A stretch of DNA of 38,542 nucleotides from Streptomyces sp. MspMP-M5 (GTDB lineage Bacteria > Actinomycetota > Actinomycetes > Streptomycetales > Streptomycetaceae): contig NZ_KB891924.1 in NCBI RefSeq assembly GCF_000373585.1, positions 1 through 38,542 of the forward strand. The letters are read 5' to 3'. Below are positions 1 to 7,157 of this stretch, piece after piece; positions within the stretch are counted from its first letter, which is position 1; every line of letters starts with the position of its first letter. The position numbers and the translations under genes were made by a program. The notes beneath the pieces are model-generated. The model searched no databases and was not told the origin of the DNA. It saw only the letters and a list, made by a program, of their open reading frames with translations.

Positions 1-911
1 TAGTTGGCCGGCGGCGCCTTGGTGGAGTTCTGGGACTGGTTGGCCAGGATGTTGTAGTCCATCGAGAGCACCTCGAAGGAGTGGCCGGGGAAAGGTATCT
101 GCTGGAGCGGGAAGTCCCAGATGCCGTTCTTCTTGCGGGGCCAGACCTGGCGGCCGCCGGGCGAGCTGGCGTCGTAGCGCCAGCCCAGCTTGCGGGCGGT
201 GGGCAGCAGGTTGTCCTGGCCGAGCAGGCAGGGGGTGCGGCCGCCGACGAGTTCCTTGCGGTAGTCGAAGGGCAGCGGGTCGAGGTCGCTGAAGCCGGTG
301 TGGGTGCGCCACTTGGTGACGAAGGACATCGCCTGGTCTGTCTCGGACTGCCACTGCGCCGGCGTCCAGTGCTTCACGCTGCCCCGGCCGGTGCAGAAGT
401 GGCCGTTGAAGTGGGTGCCTATCTCGTGCCCGTCGAGCCATGCCCGGCGGACGTTGTCGAGGGTCTCGCGTATGTGCCCGTCGCTGAGGTAGCCGATGTC
501 GGAGGCGCCGGGCTTGTTGTTCGGCGGGAGGTAGAGGTGCTTCTTCCCCTCGGGCAGCAGGTACAGCCCGGAGAGGAAGAAGGTCATCGCCGCGCCGTGG
601 TCCTTGGCGAGCTTGCGGAACCGGGGGAAGAGGCCGTTGCCGACCTCTCCCGCCCCGTCCCAGGAGAAGATCACGAACTGCGGCGGGGTCTGCCCCGGCT
701 CCAGCCGCTCGGGCGGGCCGGGCTGGTGGGGCTGCTTGCCGGAGTCGGCGGTCGAGCCGTCGCCGATGAGCTTGGGGCGGGCCGGCGACGCGTTCTTGAC
801 CCGCTGCCCCTCCGCGCCGTCCTGCCCGGAGGCGGAACATCCGGCGACGCCCAGGGCGGCGGCCGCCCCCACTCCCATCCCCAGCAGACCCCGCCGACTG
901 ATCGCGCCCAT
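1..911 (-). CDS. Polysaccharide deacetylase-like lipoprotein (partial, C-terminus outside window)
   Basis: About 303 residues are visible and the reading frame is still open at the window edge. The N-terminus has a twin-arginine-like start (SRRGLLGMGVGAAAALG) running into a lipobox ending VAGC, so the protein is probably exported and lipid-anchored. The body carries VIFSWDGAG, AMTFFLSGLYLL and GHEIGTHFNGHF, which resemble the metal-binding and catalytic segments of NodB-type carbohydrate esterases (family CE4), with His-x3-His in HEIGTHFNGH. I chose the ATG at 911 because GGGGA lies about 8 bases upstream; an in-frame ATG at 926 is an alternative. It probably trims acetyl groups from a cell-wall or extracellular polymer, but the substrate is unknown and the metal aspartate is only inferred from SWDGAG. 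Confidence 0.72.
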   Translation of the reverse strand, partial: MGAISRRGLLGMGVGAAAALGVAGCSASGQDGAEGQRVKNASPARPKLIGDGSTADSGKQPHQPGPPERLEPGQTPPQFVIFSWDGAGEVGNGLFPRFRKLAKDHGAAMTFFLSGLYLLPEGKKHLYLPPNNKPGASDIGYLSDGHIRETLDNVRRAWLDGHEIGTHFNGHFCTGRGSVKHWTPAQWQSETDQAMSFVTKWRTHTGFSDLDPLPFDYRKELVGGRTPCLLGQDNLLPTARKLGWRYDASSPGGRQVWPRKKNGIWDFPLQQIPFPGHSFEVLSMDYNILANQSQNSTKAPPAN

Positions 912-994
912 GCCGTCGTTCCCCATCCGTGCTCGAACTCGATATCCAGAATCGGACATCTTCGAAGAGGGAGTGTCGGACGGCGAGGTTCCGT

Positions 995-1029
995 GCTATA
1001 GGCGCGAATTTTGCATTTCCGGCGAATTT
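995..1029 (-). promoter_or_regulatory. A+T-rich promoter/operator region of the deacetylase gene
   Basis: In a very GC-rich chromosome this stretch is rich in A+T. It contains TATAGC (minus strand, 1000-995) as a possible -10 element and two copies of GCGAATTT on the plus strand at 1004-1011 and 1022-1029, 18 bases apart, which would sit on the same helix face near the -35 position. It lies about 90 bases upstream of the lipoprotein start. No -35 of good quality is seen. Confidence 0.35.
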
Positions 1030-1053
1030 GACATTCCGCCACATGACGGCTTG

Positions 1054-1791
1054 TCAGGCCCCGAACGCCTTGGACTTCCCCTTCGCCGGCTTGGCGCCGG
1101 CCAGCAGATGGGCGGGGACCAGGTCACGCGCCGGCTCGCTGTACCCGACCGAGATGATCTTGTCGCCGTGGAAGGTGAACGACGTCAGCGAGGCCAGCGT
1201 GCACTGCCGCTTCCGCGGGTCGTGCCACAACCGCCGCCGCTCGGCGAAGCTGCGCACGATCCAGATCGGCAGCTGGTGGCTGACGGCCACCGCCTCGTGG
1301 CCGCGGGCCGCGTCCCGAGCCGCGCCGAGCGCCGCCATCATCCGCACGACCTGCTCGATGTACGGCTCGCCCCACGAGGGCCGGAACGGGTTGGTCAGGT
1401 ACTTCCAGTTCCCCGGCTTCTTCAGCGCGCCGTCGCCCACCCCGAAGGTCTTGCCCTCGAAGACATTGGCCGCCTCGATCAGCCGCTCGTCGGTGGCGAT
1501 CTCCAGGCCGTGCGCCCCGGCGATCGGGGCCGCGGTCTCCTGCGCACGCTCCAGCGGCGAGGCCACCACATGCGTGATGTCCCGGCCCGTGAGGTGCTCG
1601 GCGACCTGGTCGGCCATCTTCCGGCCCAGGTCGGAGAGGTGGTAACCAGGCCGGCGCCCGTAGAGCACGCCCTCGGGGTTGTGCACCTCGCCGTGCCGCA
1701 TCAGGTGGACGACGGTGATCTCGTCGCCCCCACTGGTCTCACCGCTGGTCATCTCGCCCGTCCTCCGGTCCGTACCGCCCGCCTCGCTCAT
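1054..1791 (-). CDS. Histidine phosphatase family protein (phosphoglycerate mutase-like)
   Basis: A 245-residue cytosolic protein of the histidine phosphatase superfamily. The phospho-accepting motif RHGE is near residue 31 in VHLMRHGEVHNPEG. A second conserved part is SPLERAQETAAPIA, and the C-terminal catalytic histidine is in AVSHQLPIW. The start ATG at 1791 overlaps the TGA of hemL as ATGA, so it is probably translated by coupling to hemL; an internal ATG at 1752 gives a protein 13 residues shorter. The substrate is not evident. The pairing with hemL suggests cotranscription rather than a proven role in tetrapyrrole synthesis. Confidence 0.85.
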   Translation of the reverse strand: MSEAGGTDRRTGEMTSGETSGGDEITVVHLMRHGEVHNPEGVLYGRRPGYHLSDLGRKMADQVAEHLTGRDITHVVASPLERAQETAAPIAGAHGLEIATDERLIEAANVFEGKTFGVGDGALKKPGNWKYLTNPFRPSWGEPYIEQVVRMMAALGAARDAARGHEAVAVSHQLPIWIVRSFAERRRLWHDPRKRQCTLASLTSFTFHGDKIISVGYSEPARDLVPAHLLAGAKPAKGKSKAFGA

Positions 1792-3095
1792 GCCGTCGCC
1801 TCGGCGGCGGCCCGGGCGGCGGCCGGCAGCGCGGCGGCGATCCGCTCGACGGCCGCGTCGTCGTGCGCGGTCGAGACGAACCACGACTCGAACGCGGACG
1901 GCGGGAGGTAGACGCCCTGCGCCAGCATCGAGTGGAAGAACGCGGTGAAGCGGAACGACTCCTGCGCCTTGGCCGCCGCGTAGTCCGTCACCTCGGCGTC
2001 CGTGAAGAACACCGAGAACATGTTCCCGGCGGCCTGGAGCCGGTGCGCCACGCCCTCCTTGGCCAGCGCCGCGGTGACCAACCCGCGGATCTCCGCGGAG
2101 ACCGCGTCGACCTTCTCGTAGGCGGCGTCGTCCAGCAGCCGCAGCTGCGCGACACCGGCGGCGGTGGCGATCGGGTTCCCCGACAGGGTGCCCGCCTGGT
2201 ACACCGGCCCGGCCGGGGCGAGGTGCGCCATGACATCGGCCCGGCCGCCGAAGGCCGCGGCCGGGAAGCCGCCGCCCATGACCTTGCCGAAGGTCATCAG
2301 GTCCGGGCGGACCCCGTCGATGCCGTACCAGCCGGCCCGGCTGACCCGGAAGCCGGTCATGACCTCGTCGGAGATGTAGAGCGCGCCGTTCTCCCGGCAG
2401 AGGTCCGCCAGGCCCTGGTTGAAGCCGGGCAGCGGCGGGACGACGCCCATGTTGCCCGGCGACGCCTCGGTGATCACGCACGCGATCTCGCCCTCGTGCG
2501 CGGCGAACGCGGCACGGACGGCGGCCAGGTCGTTGTACGGCAGCACGAGGGTGTCGCCGGCCTGCGCGCCCGTCACCCCGGGGGTGTCCGGCAGCCCGAA
2601 TGTCGCCACGCCCGAACCGGCCGCGGCCAGCAGCGCGTCCACGTGCCCGTGGTAGCAGCCGGCGAACTTGATCACCTTGGCCCGGCCGGTGAAACCGCGC
2701 GCCAGCCGGATCGCCGACATCGTCGCCTCGGTGCCGGACGAGACCAGGCGCACCTGCTCGACGGGCGCGATCCGGGCCACGATCTCCTCGGCCAGTTCGA
2801 CCTCGCCGGCACCGGGCGTCCCGAAGGACGTCCCGCGGGCGACCGCCTCCTGGACCGCGGCGATCACCTCGGGGTGCGCGTGGCCGAGAATCATCGGCCC
2901 CCACGAACACACCAGGTCGACGTACTCACGGCCATCGGCATCGGTGAGGTACGGACCGGTACCGGACACCATGAACCGGGGCGTACCGCCCACGGCCCGG
3001 AACGCCCGCACCGGAGAATTCACGCCGCCGGGCGTCACCACGGACGCGCGGTCGAACAGCGACTGCGAAACAGGGGCTTCATAAGGAAAAGACAC
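1788..3095 (-). CDS. hemL: Glutamate-1-semialdehyde 2,1-aminomutase
   Basis: PLP enzyme converting glutamate-1-semialdehyde to 5-aminolevulinate, the second step of the C5 pathway whose first step (HemA) lies at 24.5-25.9 kb. The 435 residues match the usual family length. Clear signatures are VTPGGVNSPVRAF near the N-terminus, VDLVCSWGPMILGHAHP, the GTEATMSAIRLAR cofactor loop, and the Schiff-base lysine in TFGKVMGGGFP near residue 269. I chose the GTG start at 3095 because the protein then begins VSFPYEAPVSQSLF as in other Streptomyces HemL, and AGGA lies 6-7 bases upstream. The frame stays open further upstream to an ATG at 3215, but that extension is Arg/Pro-rich and does not look conserved. 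The gene continues into the histidine phosphatase. Confidence 0.95.
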   Translation of the reverse strand: MSFPYEAPVSQSLFDRASVVTPGGVNSPVRAFRAVGGTPRFMVSGTGPYLTDADGREYVDLVCSWGPMILGHAHPEVIAAVQEAVARGTSFGTPGAGEVELAEEIVARIAPVEQVRLVSSGTEATMSAIRLARGFTGRAKVIKFAGCYHGHVDALLAAAGSGVATFGLPDTPGVTGAQAGDTLVLPYNDLAAVRAAFAAHEGEIACVITEASPGNMGVVPPLPGFNQGLADLCRENGALYISDEVMTGFRVSRAGWYGIDGVRPDLMTFGKVMGGGFPAAAFGGRADVMAHLAPAGPVYQAGTLSGNPIATAAGVAQLRLLDDAAYEKVDAVSAEIRGLVTAALAKEGVAHRLQAAGNMFSVFFTDAEVTDYAAAKAQESFRFTAFFHSMLAQGVYLPPSAFESWFVSTAHDDAAVERIAAALPAAARAAAEATA

Positions 3096-3588
3096 TGGGA
3101 TCCTGACCTGCGTATACGGGGGAGGAGGGCGGCGGCGCGCGGACACGGCCCGGCTGACAGCGGTGCGGGAATCGCCCCGCGGACCACCCGGCCCGCCCGT
3201 GCGATTCCCCTTCATTCCCTCTTGGTTTCTTTTTCGTTCCTCTCGCTCGCGACCGGGCGTCAGCCCCCGCGCGTCTGCGAAACTGGGGCGTCGTACGAGT
3301 AAGTCACGCAAGCAATGGTCTCAGAGGCGCACGGGGGCGTGCGGCCGGGCGTTTCACGCGCCGGTGACGGGGGAGGTCTCTGAGACGATGATCGGGTTGC
3401 GCGGCTGAGGCTGCGAGTGGTCGGGTGGAGATATGCATCGCGGTGGCGAACTGGGCGAGGGAACCAATGACCGGGGTCCCGAGCGCGCCCAGCGCGGCCG
3501 TCACCGGCGCGAGGGCTCCGAGAACCCCGCCGACGACCGGCGCAAGGGCACCGAGAGCATTACGGGCGGGGAAAACAGGGGCGGCCGC
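3096..3588. other. Divergent intergenic region between hemL and a hypothetical gene
   Basis: About 490 bases hold the hemL leader on the minus strand and the promoter of the plus-strand gene at 3589. Visible structure: a pyrimidine tract at 3206-3250 (a purine, A-rich tract in the hemL direction), a 9-bp inverted repeat GGGAATCGC/GCGATTCCC at 3167-3175 and 3201-3209, and GTCTC/GAGAC palindromes at 3318-3328 and 3376-3386. I see no convincing coding sequence. An open frame from ATG 3433, in phase with the downstream gene, is low-complexity and charged. Confidence 0.6.
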
Positions 3589-4026
3589 ATGGGGGTGACG
3601 TACAAGTACTTCGGCGCGCCCAACGGCGCCACGGCCGCCCGGGTCCCGATCTCGATGCGCCCCGAGGAACTCGGCGGCGACGAGCTCGGCATGGGCGGCA
3701 TGTTCACCAAGATCAAGCCGGAGACCATGGCGGCCATGGTCCTCACTGGCATAGAGGGCATACCGCTGCACAAGGTCCCCCCGCTGGAGCTGGTCGTCCT
3801 CCATCCCGACTACGCCGTCGTCAAGCTCCCCATGACCGTGGTCGACCCGCTGCGCGGTGTCGGCGAGGAGTCGGTCGGCGCGGCCGCCTTCATCTGGTCC
3901 ACCGTCCCCGACCGCGGCGGCCCCCGCGACGCCTTCAGCGTCTACCAGCTCCTCCACGAGTGGCAGGACTTCTCCCACCGCCTCCACGAGGCGGGGCATC
4001 AGGCTTATTGCCTGGTGTGGCCGTAG
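3589..4026 (+). CDS. Conserved-looking hypothetical protein
   Basis: A protein of about 145 residues starting MGVTYKYFGAPNGATAARVP. I do not recognise a named family. It has no signal peptide or membrane segment and shows balanced codon use with high third-position G+C. Alternating hydrophobic stretches (LELVVLHPDYAVVKLPMTVVDPL) suggest a small alpha/beta fold. I chose the ATG at 3589, where the G-run GGGG of CAGGGG ends 8 bases upstream. The frame is open back to ATG 3433, which has GGAG before it, but the extra 52 residues are low-complexity. It is divergent from hemL and converges with the SDR gene. Confidence 0.65.
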   Translation: MGVTYKYFGAPNGATAARVPISMRPEELGGDELGMGGMFTKIKPETMAAMVLTGIEGIPLHKVPPLELVVLHPDYAVVKLPMTVVDPLRGVGEESVGAAAFIWSTVPDRGGPRDAFSVYQLLHEWQDFSHRLHEAGHQAYCLVWP

Positions 4027-4210
4027 GCGAGGAGTCGGGGAGCAGCCGGGCCGGACGGAACGGCCGGGTCGGGTGGGTGGACGGGTGCGGGTCGCCGGGG
4101 TCCGTTCGTCATCGGCTCGGGCTCCGGGACCGGCTCCGGGTCGTCGGCCCGTTCGTCGGCTGCGGCTCTCGTCGGGTCCGGGGCCTCTGGGGCCGGGGCG
4201 GCGGTGCGGA

Positions 4211-5188
4211 TCACCAGGTCGGGCGGGCCGAGACGCCGCCGTCGACGACGAGATCGTGGCCGGTGATCCAGGAGGCCATCGGCGAGGCGAGGAAGACACA
4301 GGCGTCGCCGATGTCCTCGGGTCGGCCCAACCGGCCGGTGGGCGCCGCCTGTTGCCAGCGGGCCACCCCCTCCGGCCAGTCCTCGGCCAGGCCGGGCCGG
4401 GCGATCAGCCCCGGCGAGACGCTGTTGACGCGAATCCCGTACGGCCCGTACTCCAGGGCCGCCGCCCGGGCGTGCATCACCACGGCCGCCTTGGACGCGC
4501 AGTAGTGAGCGTGCCGCGGCGTCGGGCGGTCCGCCTCGATCGAGGCGACATGGGTCACCGATCCGCCGCCGGCCTCGCGCAGCACCGCCACCGCGGCCTG
4601 GGTGCAGGCGAAGACGCTGTGCACATTGGGGTCGGCGACGGCCCGCCAGTCGGCGAGCGACATCCCGGCCAGCTCCTGGGCGGGCTGTACGCCTGCGTTG
4701 TTGACCAGTGCGGTCAGCCGGCCGCGCCAGCCGGCCGCCTCCGTCACCAGCCGGTGGCACTCCGCCTCCACCGCGAGGTCGGCGCGGAGTGCGAGCGCGC
4801 TCCCGCCGCCCCGCTCGATCTCCTCGACGAGCGCCCGCGCGGCCGCACCCCCGGACCGGTAGTGCACCACCACGTCCGCCCCGGCCGCCGCGAACCGCCT
4901 CGCGATCCCCCGACCGATGCCACCCGACGCCCCGGTGACCAGCACGACCTGCCCACCGAGATCGGGGAGGTCGGGGCGCTCGGGGAGGCCGGGGAGGGAG
5001 GAAGCGGCGGGGCGGGTGACGGACGACGCGGAGGAACCGGTGGCGCCCCTGCCCCGGTTTGCGGGTGCGGTGTTCGCCGGCCCGTTCGGAGGGGTGGTCT
5101 GGCCGAATCGGCCCTGCTCGCCGGCCCGTTCGGAAGTACCGGCCGCTTCCCCACCGTTCGGCTCATGAGGGGTCCGCACCACTGTCAT
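4211..5188 (-). CDS. SDR family NAD(P)-dependent oxidoreductase with N-terminal extension
   Basis: A classical short-chain dehydrogenase/reductase of 325 residues. The Rossmann motif TGASGGIGRGIA starts near residue 86, NNAG is in ALVNNAGVQPA, the catalytic Ser is in HVASIEADRP, and Tyr/Lys are in HYCASKAAV; the C-terminus ends with the family's GHDLVVDGGVSA. The first 75-80 residues are a Gly/Pro/Ser/Ala-rich tail not normally present. The ATG at 5188 overlaps the TGA of the upstream cupin gene (ATGA), so the long start is supported by coupling, yet translation could also begin nearer the Rossmann fold. The substrate is unknown. It forms a two-gene unit with the cupin gene. Confidence 0.88.
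   Translation of the reverse strand: MTVVRTPHEPNGGEAAGTSERAGEQGRFGQTTPPNGPANTAPANRGRGATGSSASSVTRPAASSLPGLPERPDLPDLGGQVVLVTGASGGIGRGIARRFAAAGADVVVHYRSGGAAARALVEEIERGGGSALALRADLAVEAECHRLVTEAAGWRGRLTALVNNAGVQPAQELAGMSLADWRAVADPNVHSVFACTQAAVAVLREAGGGSVTHVASIEADRPTPRHAHYCASKAAVVMHARAAALEYGPYGIRVNSVSPGLIARPGLAEDWPEGVARWQQAAPTGRLGRPEDIGDACVFLASPMASWITGHDLVVDGGVSARPTW
5074..5134. repeat. 17-bp direct repeat inside the SDR N-terminal extension
   Basis: TCGCCGGCCCGTTCGGA occurs at 5074-5090 and again at 5118-5134. The 44-base spacing is not a multiple of three, so the two copies are read in different frames within the low-complexity N-terminal tail. Confidence 0.8.
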
Positions 5189-5730
5189 GCCCGGCTCAGC
5201 GCCCCGATCCGCGCCGCCTCCCGCGGGAACCGCGCGGCCAGCCGCCCCGCCTCCCCCTGCTCGTAGTCCTCGTGGGTGAAGCCGGGCGCCATCGTGCAGC
5301 CGAAGAGCGTCCAGGAACCGCCGGCGGCGACCTCGGCGGCCATCCAGGTGCCGGCCGGCACCGTGAACTGCACATGCTGGCCGGCCAGGACGTCCGGGCC
5401 GAGGACGGCCGTACGGGCGGTGCCGGGGCCGGCCGCCTCGCCCGCACCAGCCGCGTCACCGGCCTCGGGGAGGAGGAGCAGGGTGAGCGGGTCGCCCCGG
5501 TAGAAGTGCCAGATCTCGTCGGTCGGCAGCCGGTGCAGCGCGGAGAAGACGCCTGGCTCGGCGGTCAGCAGCATCACGATCGCCGTTCCCTCCGGCCGCC
5601 CGTCCGGCCGTTCCGGCCCGGCCCAGGTACGCCGGTACCAGCCGCCTTCACGGGGCAGCCGGGTCAGCCCGTAGAAGGCGATCAGCTCCTGCGGGAAACG
5701 GTCCCGGGGCATCGCGGGGTGCTCGTCCAT
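5185..5730 (-). CDS. Cupin domain protein, DUF985 / Cupin_5 type
   Basis: A 181-residue cytosolic protein of the DUF985 cupin group. Diagnostic parts are the opening LIAFYGLTRLPREGGWYRRTW, the core HRLPTDEIWHFYRGDPLTLLLL carrying likely metal-ligand residues, and the terminal GCTMAPGFTHEDYE. An Ala/Gly-rich insertion (about residues 90-105) separates two core strands. Family members are small beta-barrel proteins, some linked to sugar epimerisation or metal binding, but the reaction here is unknown. Its TGA overlaps the start of the SDR gene, suggesting the two act in one pathway. Start ATG at 5730; MPRDRFP at 5712 is an alternative. Confidence 0.85.
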   Translation of the reverse strand: MDEHPAMPRDRFPQELIAFYGLTRLPREGGWYRRTWAGPERPDGRPEGTAIVMLLTAEPGVFSALHRLPTDEIWHFYRGDPLTLLLLPEAGDAAGAGEAAGPGTARTAVLGPDVLAGQHVQFTVPAGTWMAAEVAAGGSWTLFGCTMAPGFTHEDYEQGEAGRLAARFPREAARIGALSRA

Positions 5731-5868
5731 CCGTCTGGCCGCCTTCCGCTCGTCCGCCGCGCCGTGGGGTGGTCCACCGGCCGGGCGGCCTGCGCCTCCT
5801 GGCCGGTTGCCGCCTCACCCTAGGGGCGGGAGGGGCGCAGGACGCGGAACGAGCGGCAGAATCGGGCC

Positions 5869-6285
5869 ATGTCTGATCCCGACGCCGCCTCCCCGGTTAC
5901 CGCCACGGCCGCCAACTCCCCTGCCTTTCCCTACACTTCGCCCACCTCTCCTACTGGCACGCCCCCATGGGACACCATCGACGCGCTCGTCGGGTGGCTC
6001 GACCGGGAGAGCGCGCTGCCCGCGGAGCAGGAGCGGCTGCTGCGCCTCCTCAAGCTCTCGGAGGAGGCGGGCGAGGTCGCCCAGGCCGTCATCGGGGCCA
6101 CCGGCCAGAATCCGCGCAAGGGGCGCAGCCACAGCTGGGACGACGTCCACGCAGAGCTGTGCGATGTGATCGTGACGGCGATGGTGGCGCTGCGGACGCT
6201 GACGCCCGAGGCGCGGCGGGTCTTCGAGGGGCATCTGCGGCGGGTCGCCGAGCGGGTGCCGGGGGCCGCCACGGCGTCGCCCTGA
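5869..6285 (+). CDS. MazG-like family protein
   Basis: A 138-residue protein whose core from about residue 50 matches the all-alpha NTP pyrophosphatase (MazG-like) fold: LKLSEEAGEVAQAVIG carries the EExxE-type metal motif, and ELCDVIVTAMVAL supplies the second acidic ExxD pair. The first 40 residues are a Ser/Pro/Thr-rich tail. Such enzymes hydrolyse non-canonical or excess nucleoside triphosphates to monophosphates. No Shine-Dalgarno sequence precedes the ATG; instead CAGAAT lies 6 bases upstream, as in leaderless transcripts. The gene converges with the tetR gene. Confidence 0.85.
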   Translation: MSDPDAASPVTATAANSPAFPYTSPTSPTGTPPWDTIDALVGWLDRESALPAEQERLLRLLKLSEEAGEVAQAVIGATGQNPRKGRSHSWDDVHAELCDVIVTAMVALRTLTPEARRVFEGHLRRVAERVPGAATASP

Positions 6286-6340
6286 GCCCTTCGGCACGAG
6301 TCCCGGGCCCAGTACGGGCCCCTCGCTGCGACCTCCCCCA

Positions 6341-6380
6341 CCCGCTACGACCGTTCCGCCCCCGCTACGGCCGTTCCGCC
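6341..6380. repeat. 20-bp tandem duplication at the end of the tetR gene
   Basis: Two adjacent 20-base copies, CCCGCTACGRCCGTTCCGCC at 6341-6360 and 6361-6380, differ at one base. The second copy carries the stop codon and last codons (ERP) of the TetR gene, so the duplication added or replaced sequence just after the gene end. Confidence 0.85.
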
Positions 6381-7057
6381 GTCATGTAGCGCTGGACGGT
6401 GGGCGCCAGCCAGGCGACGAGTTCGTCATGGCTGAATTCGACGGCGGGCGGGACGCGCAGGACGTAGCGGCACAGTGCCATGCCCAGGATCTGCGACCCG
6501 ATCAGGGCGGCGCGGCTCGGCGCCTCCTCCGGCACCGCGCAGATCGCGTCGAGCAGCGGCCGCACCTGCTCGGCGAAGATCTGCCGCATGCGTTCGGCGC
6601 CGGCCTCGTTGGTGACGCCGACGCGCATCATCCCCGTCAGCGTCTCGTCGCTCTCCCACAGCTCGATGAAGTGGCGCACGAGCCGGGCGCCGCGCTCCTC
6701 CGGCGGGACCTTCGTGAGGTCCGGGGCCCGCAGATCGATCTCCGAGGCGGCGGCGAAGAGGCCCTCCTTGTTGCCGTAGTAGCGCATCACCATCGACGGG
6801 TCGATGCCCGCGTCCCGTGCGATGGCGCGGATGGTGGCGCGCTCGTACCCGTCGGCGGCGAAGCGGTCCCGGGCGGCGGCCAGGATCGCGGCGCGGGTGG
6901 CGTCGGAGCGACGGGGACGCGGGTGGACGCCGGCGTCGGGGGCCTCGGCGGCGACCGGGGGCGGCCCGGCGTCGACCTCGGGGCGGGCCGCGGGAGTGCC
7001 GGAACGGGCGCCGGCACGACCGGCGGAGGGGGTGGGGGAAGGATCGCGTTCGACCAT
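6365..7057 (-). CDS. TetR/AcrR family transcriptional regulator
   Basis: A 230-residue repressor. After an Ala/Pro-rich N-terminal tail of about 50 residues comes the DNA-binding domain: RRSDATRAAILAAARDRFA, then the helix-turn-helix in ATIRAIARDAGIDPSMVMRYY and GNKEGLFAAA. The remaining helices form the ligand-binding and dimerisation domain. It is divergent from the FAD monooxygenase, with four operator-like repeats in between, so it most likely represses both genes until an aromatic or xenobiotic ligand binds. The ATG at 7057 has no Shine-Dalgarno; TACATT ends 7 bases before it, so the message may be leaderless. Confidence 0.9.
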   Translation of the reverse strand: MVERDPSPTPSAGRAGARSGTPAARPEVDAGPPPVAAEAPDAGVHPRPRRSDATRAAILAAARDRFAADGYERATIRAIARDAGIDPSMVMRYYGNKEGLFAAASEIDLRAPDLTKVPPEERGARLVRHFIELWESDETLTGMMRVGVTNEAGAERMRQIFAEQVRPLLDAICAVPEEAPSRAALIGSQILGMALCRYVLRVPPAVEFSHDELVAWLAPTVQRYMTAERP

Positions 7058-7058
7058 G

Positions 7059-7142
7059 CCAACAAATGTATGCCAACAGGCGTTGACAAGCGAGTTGCCG
7101 GGATCGTAGGCTTGCCAACAAGCGTTGACCAACACGCGTTGG
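7059..7142. promoter_or_regulatory. Four-site operator array between tetR and the monooxygenase
   Basis: A 14-bp motif of the form CCAAC-N4-GTTGR occurs at 7073-7086 (CCAACAGGCGTTGA), 7115-7128 (CCAACAAGCGTTGA) and 7129-7142 (CCAACACGCGTTGG). A weaker copy lies at 7059-7072 (CCAACAAATGTATG). The sites form two abutting pairs whose starts are 42 bases (four helical turns) apart apart from the 14-bp step within each pair. They cover the tetR start and the promoter and start-site region of the monooxygenase. These are most simply binding sites for the adjacent TetR protein; that assignment is inferred. Confidence 0.75.
7083..7112 (+). promoter_or_regulatory. Promoter of the FAD monooxygenase gene
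   Basis: TTGACA at 7083-7088 and TAGGCT at 7107-7112 form a near-consensus pair with an 18-bp spacer. The -35 hexamer overlaps one operator site and the expected start near 7119 falls in another, which fits steric repression by the TetR protein. Confidence 0.6.
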
Positions 7143-7157
7143 CAGGAGGCGGCAATC

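Noticed and set aside
3096..3215. Longer HemL starting at ATG 3215
   Set aside because: The 40 extra residues are Arg/Pro-rich and unlike HemL, and the purine run abuts the ATG too closely for a normal ribosome-binding site.
1863..3302. Long plus-strand open frame opposite hemL
   Set aside because: It is an antisense shadow caused by high G+C; the hemL reading on the minus strand has intact active-site motifs.
4027..4210. Pro/Glu/Asp-rich minus-strand frame after the SDR gene
   Set aside because: It is a shifted frame of low-complexity G-rich DNA with no start site and no recognisable domain.
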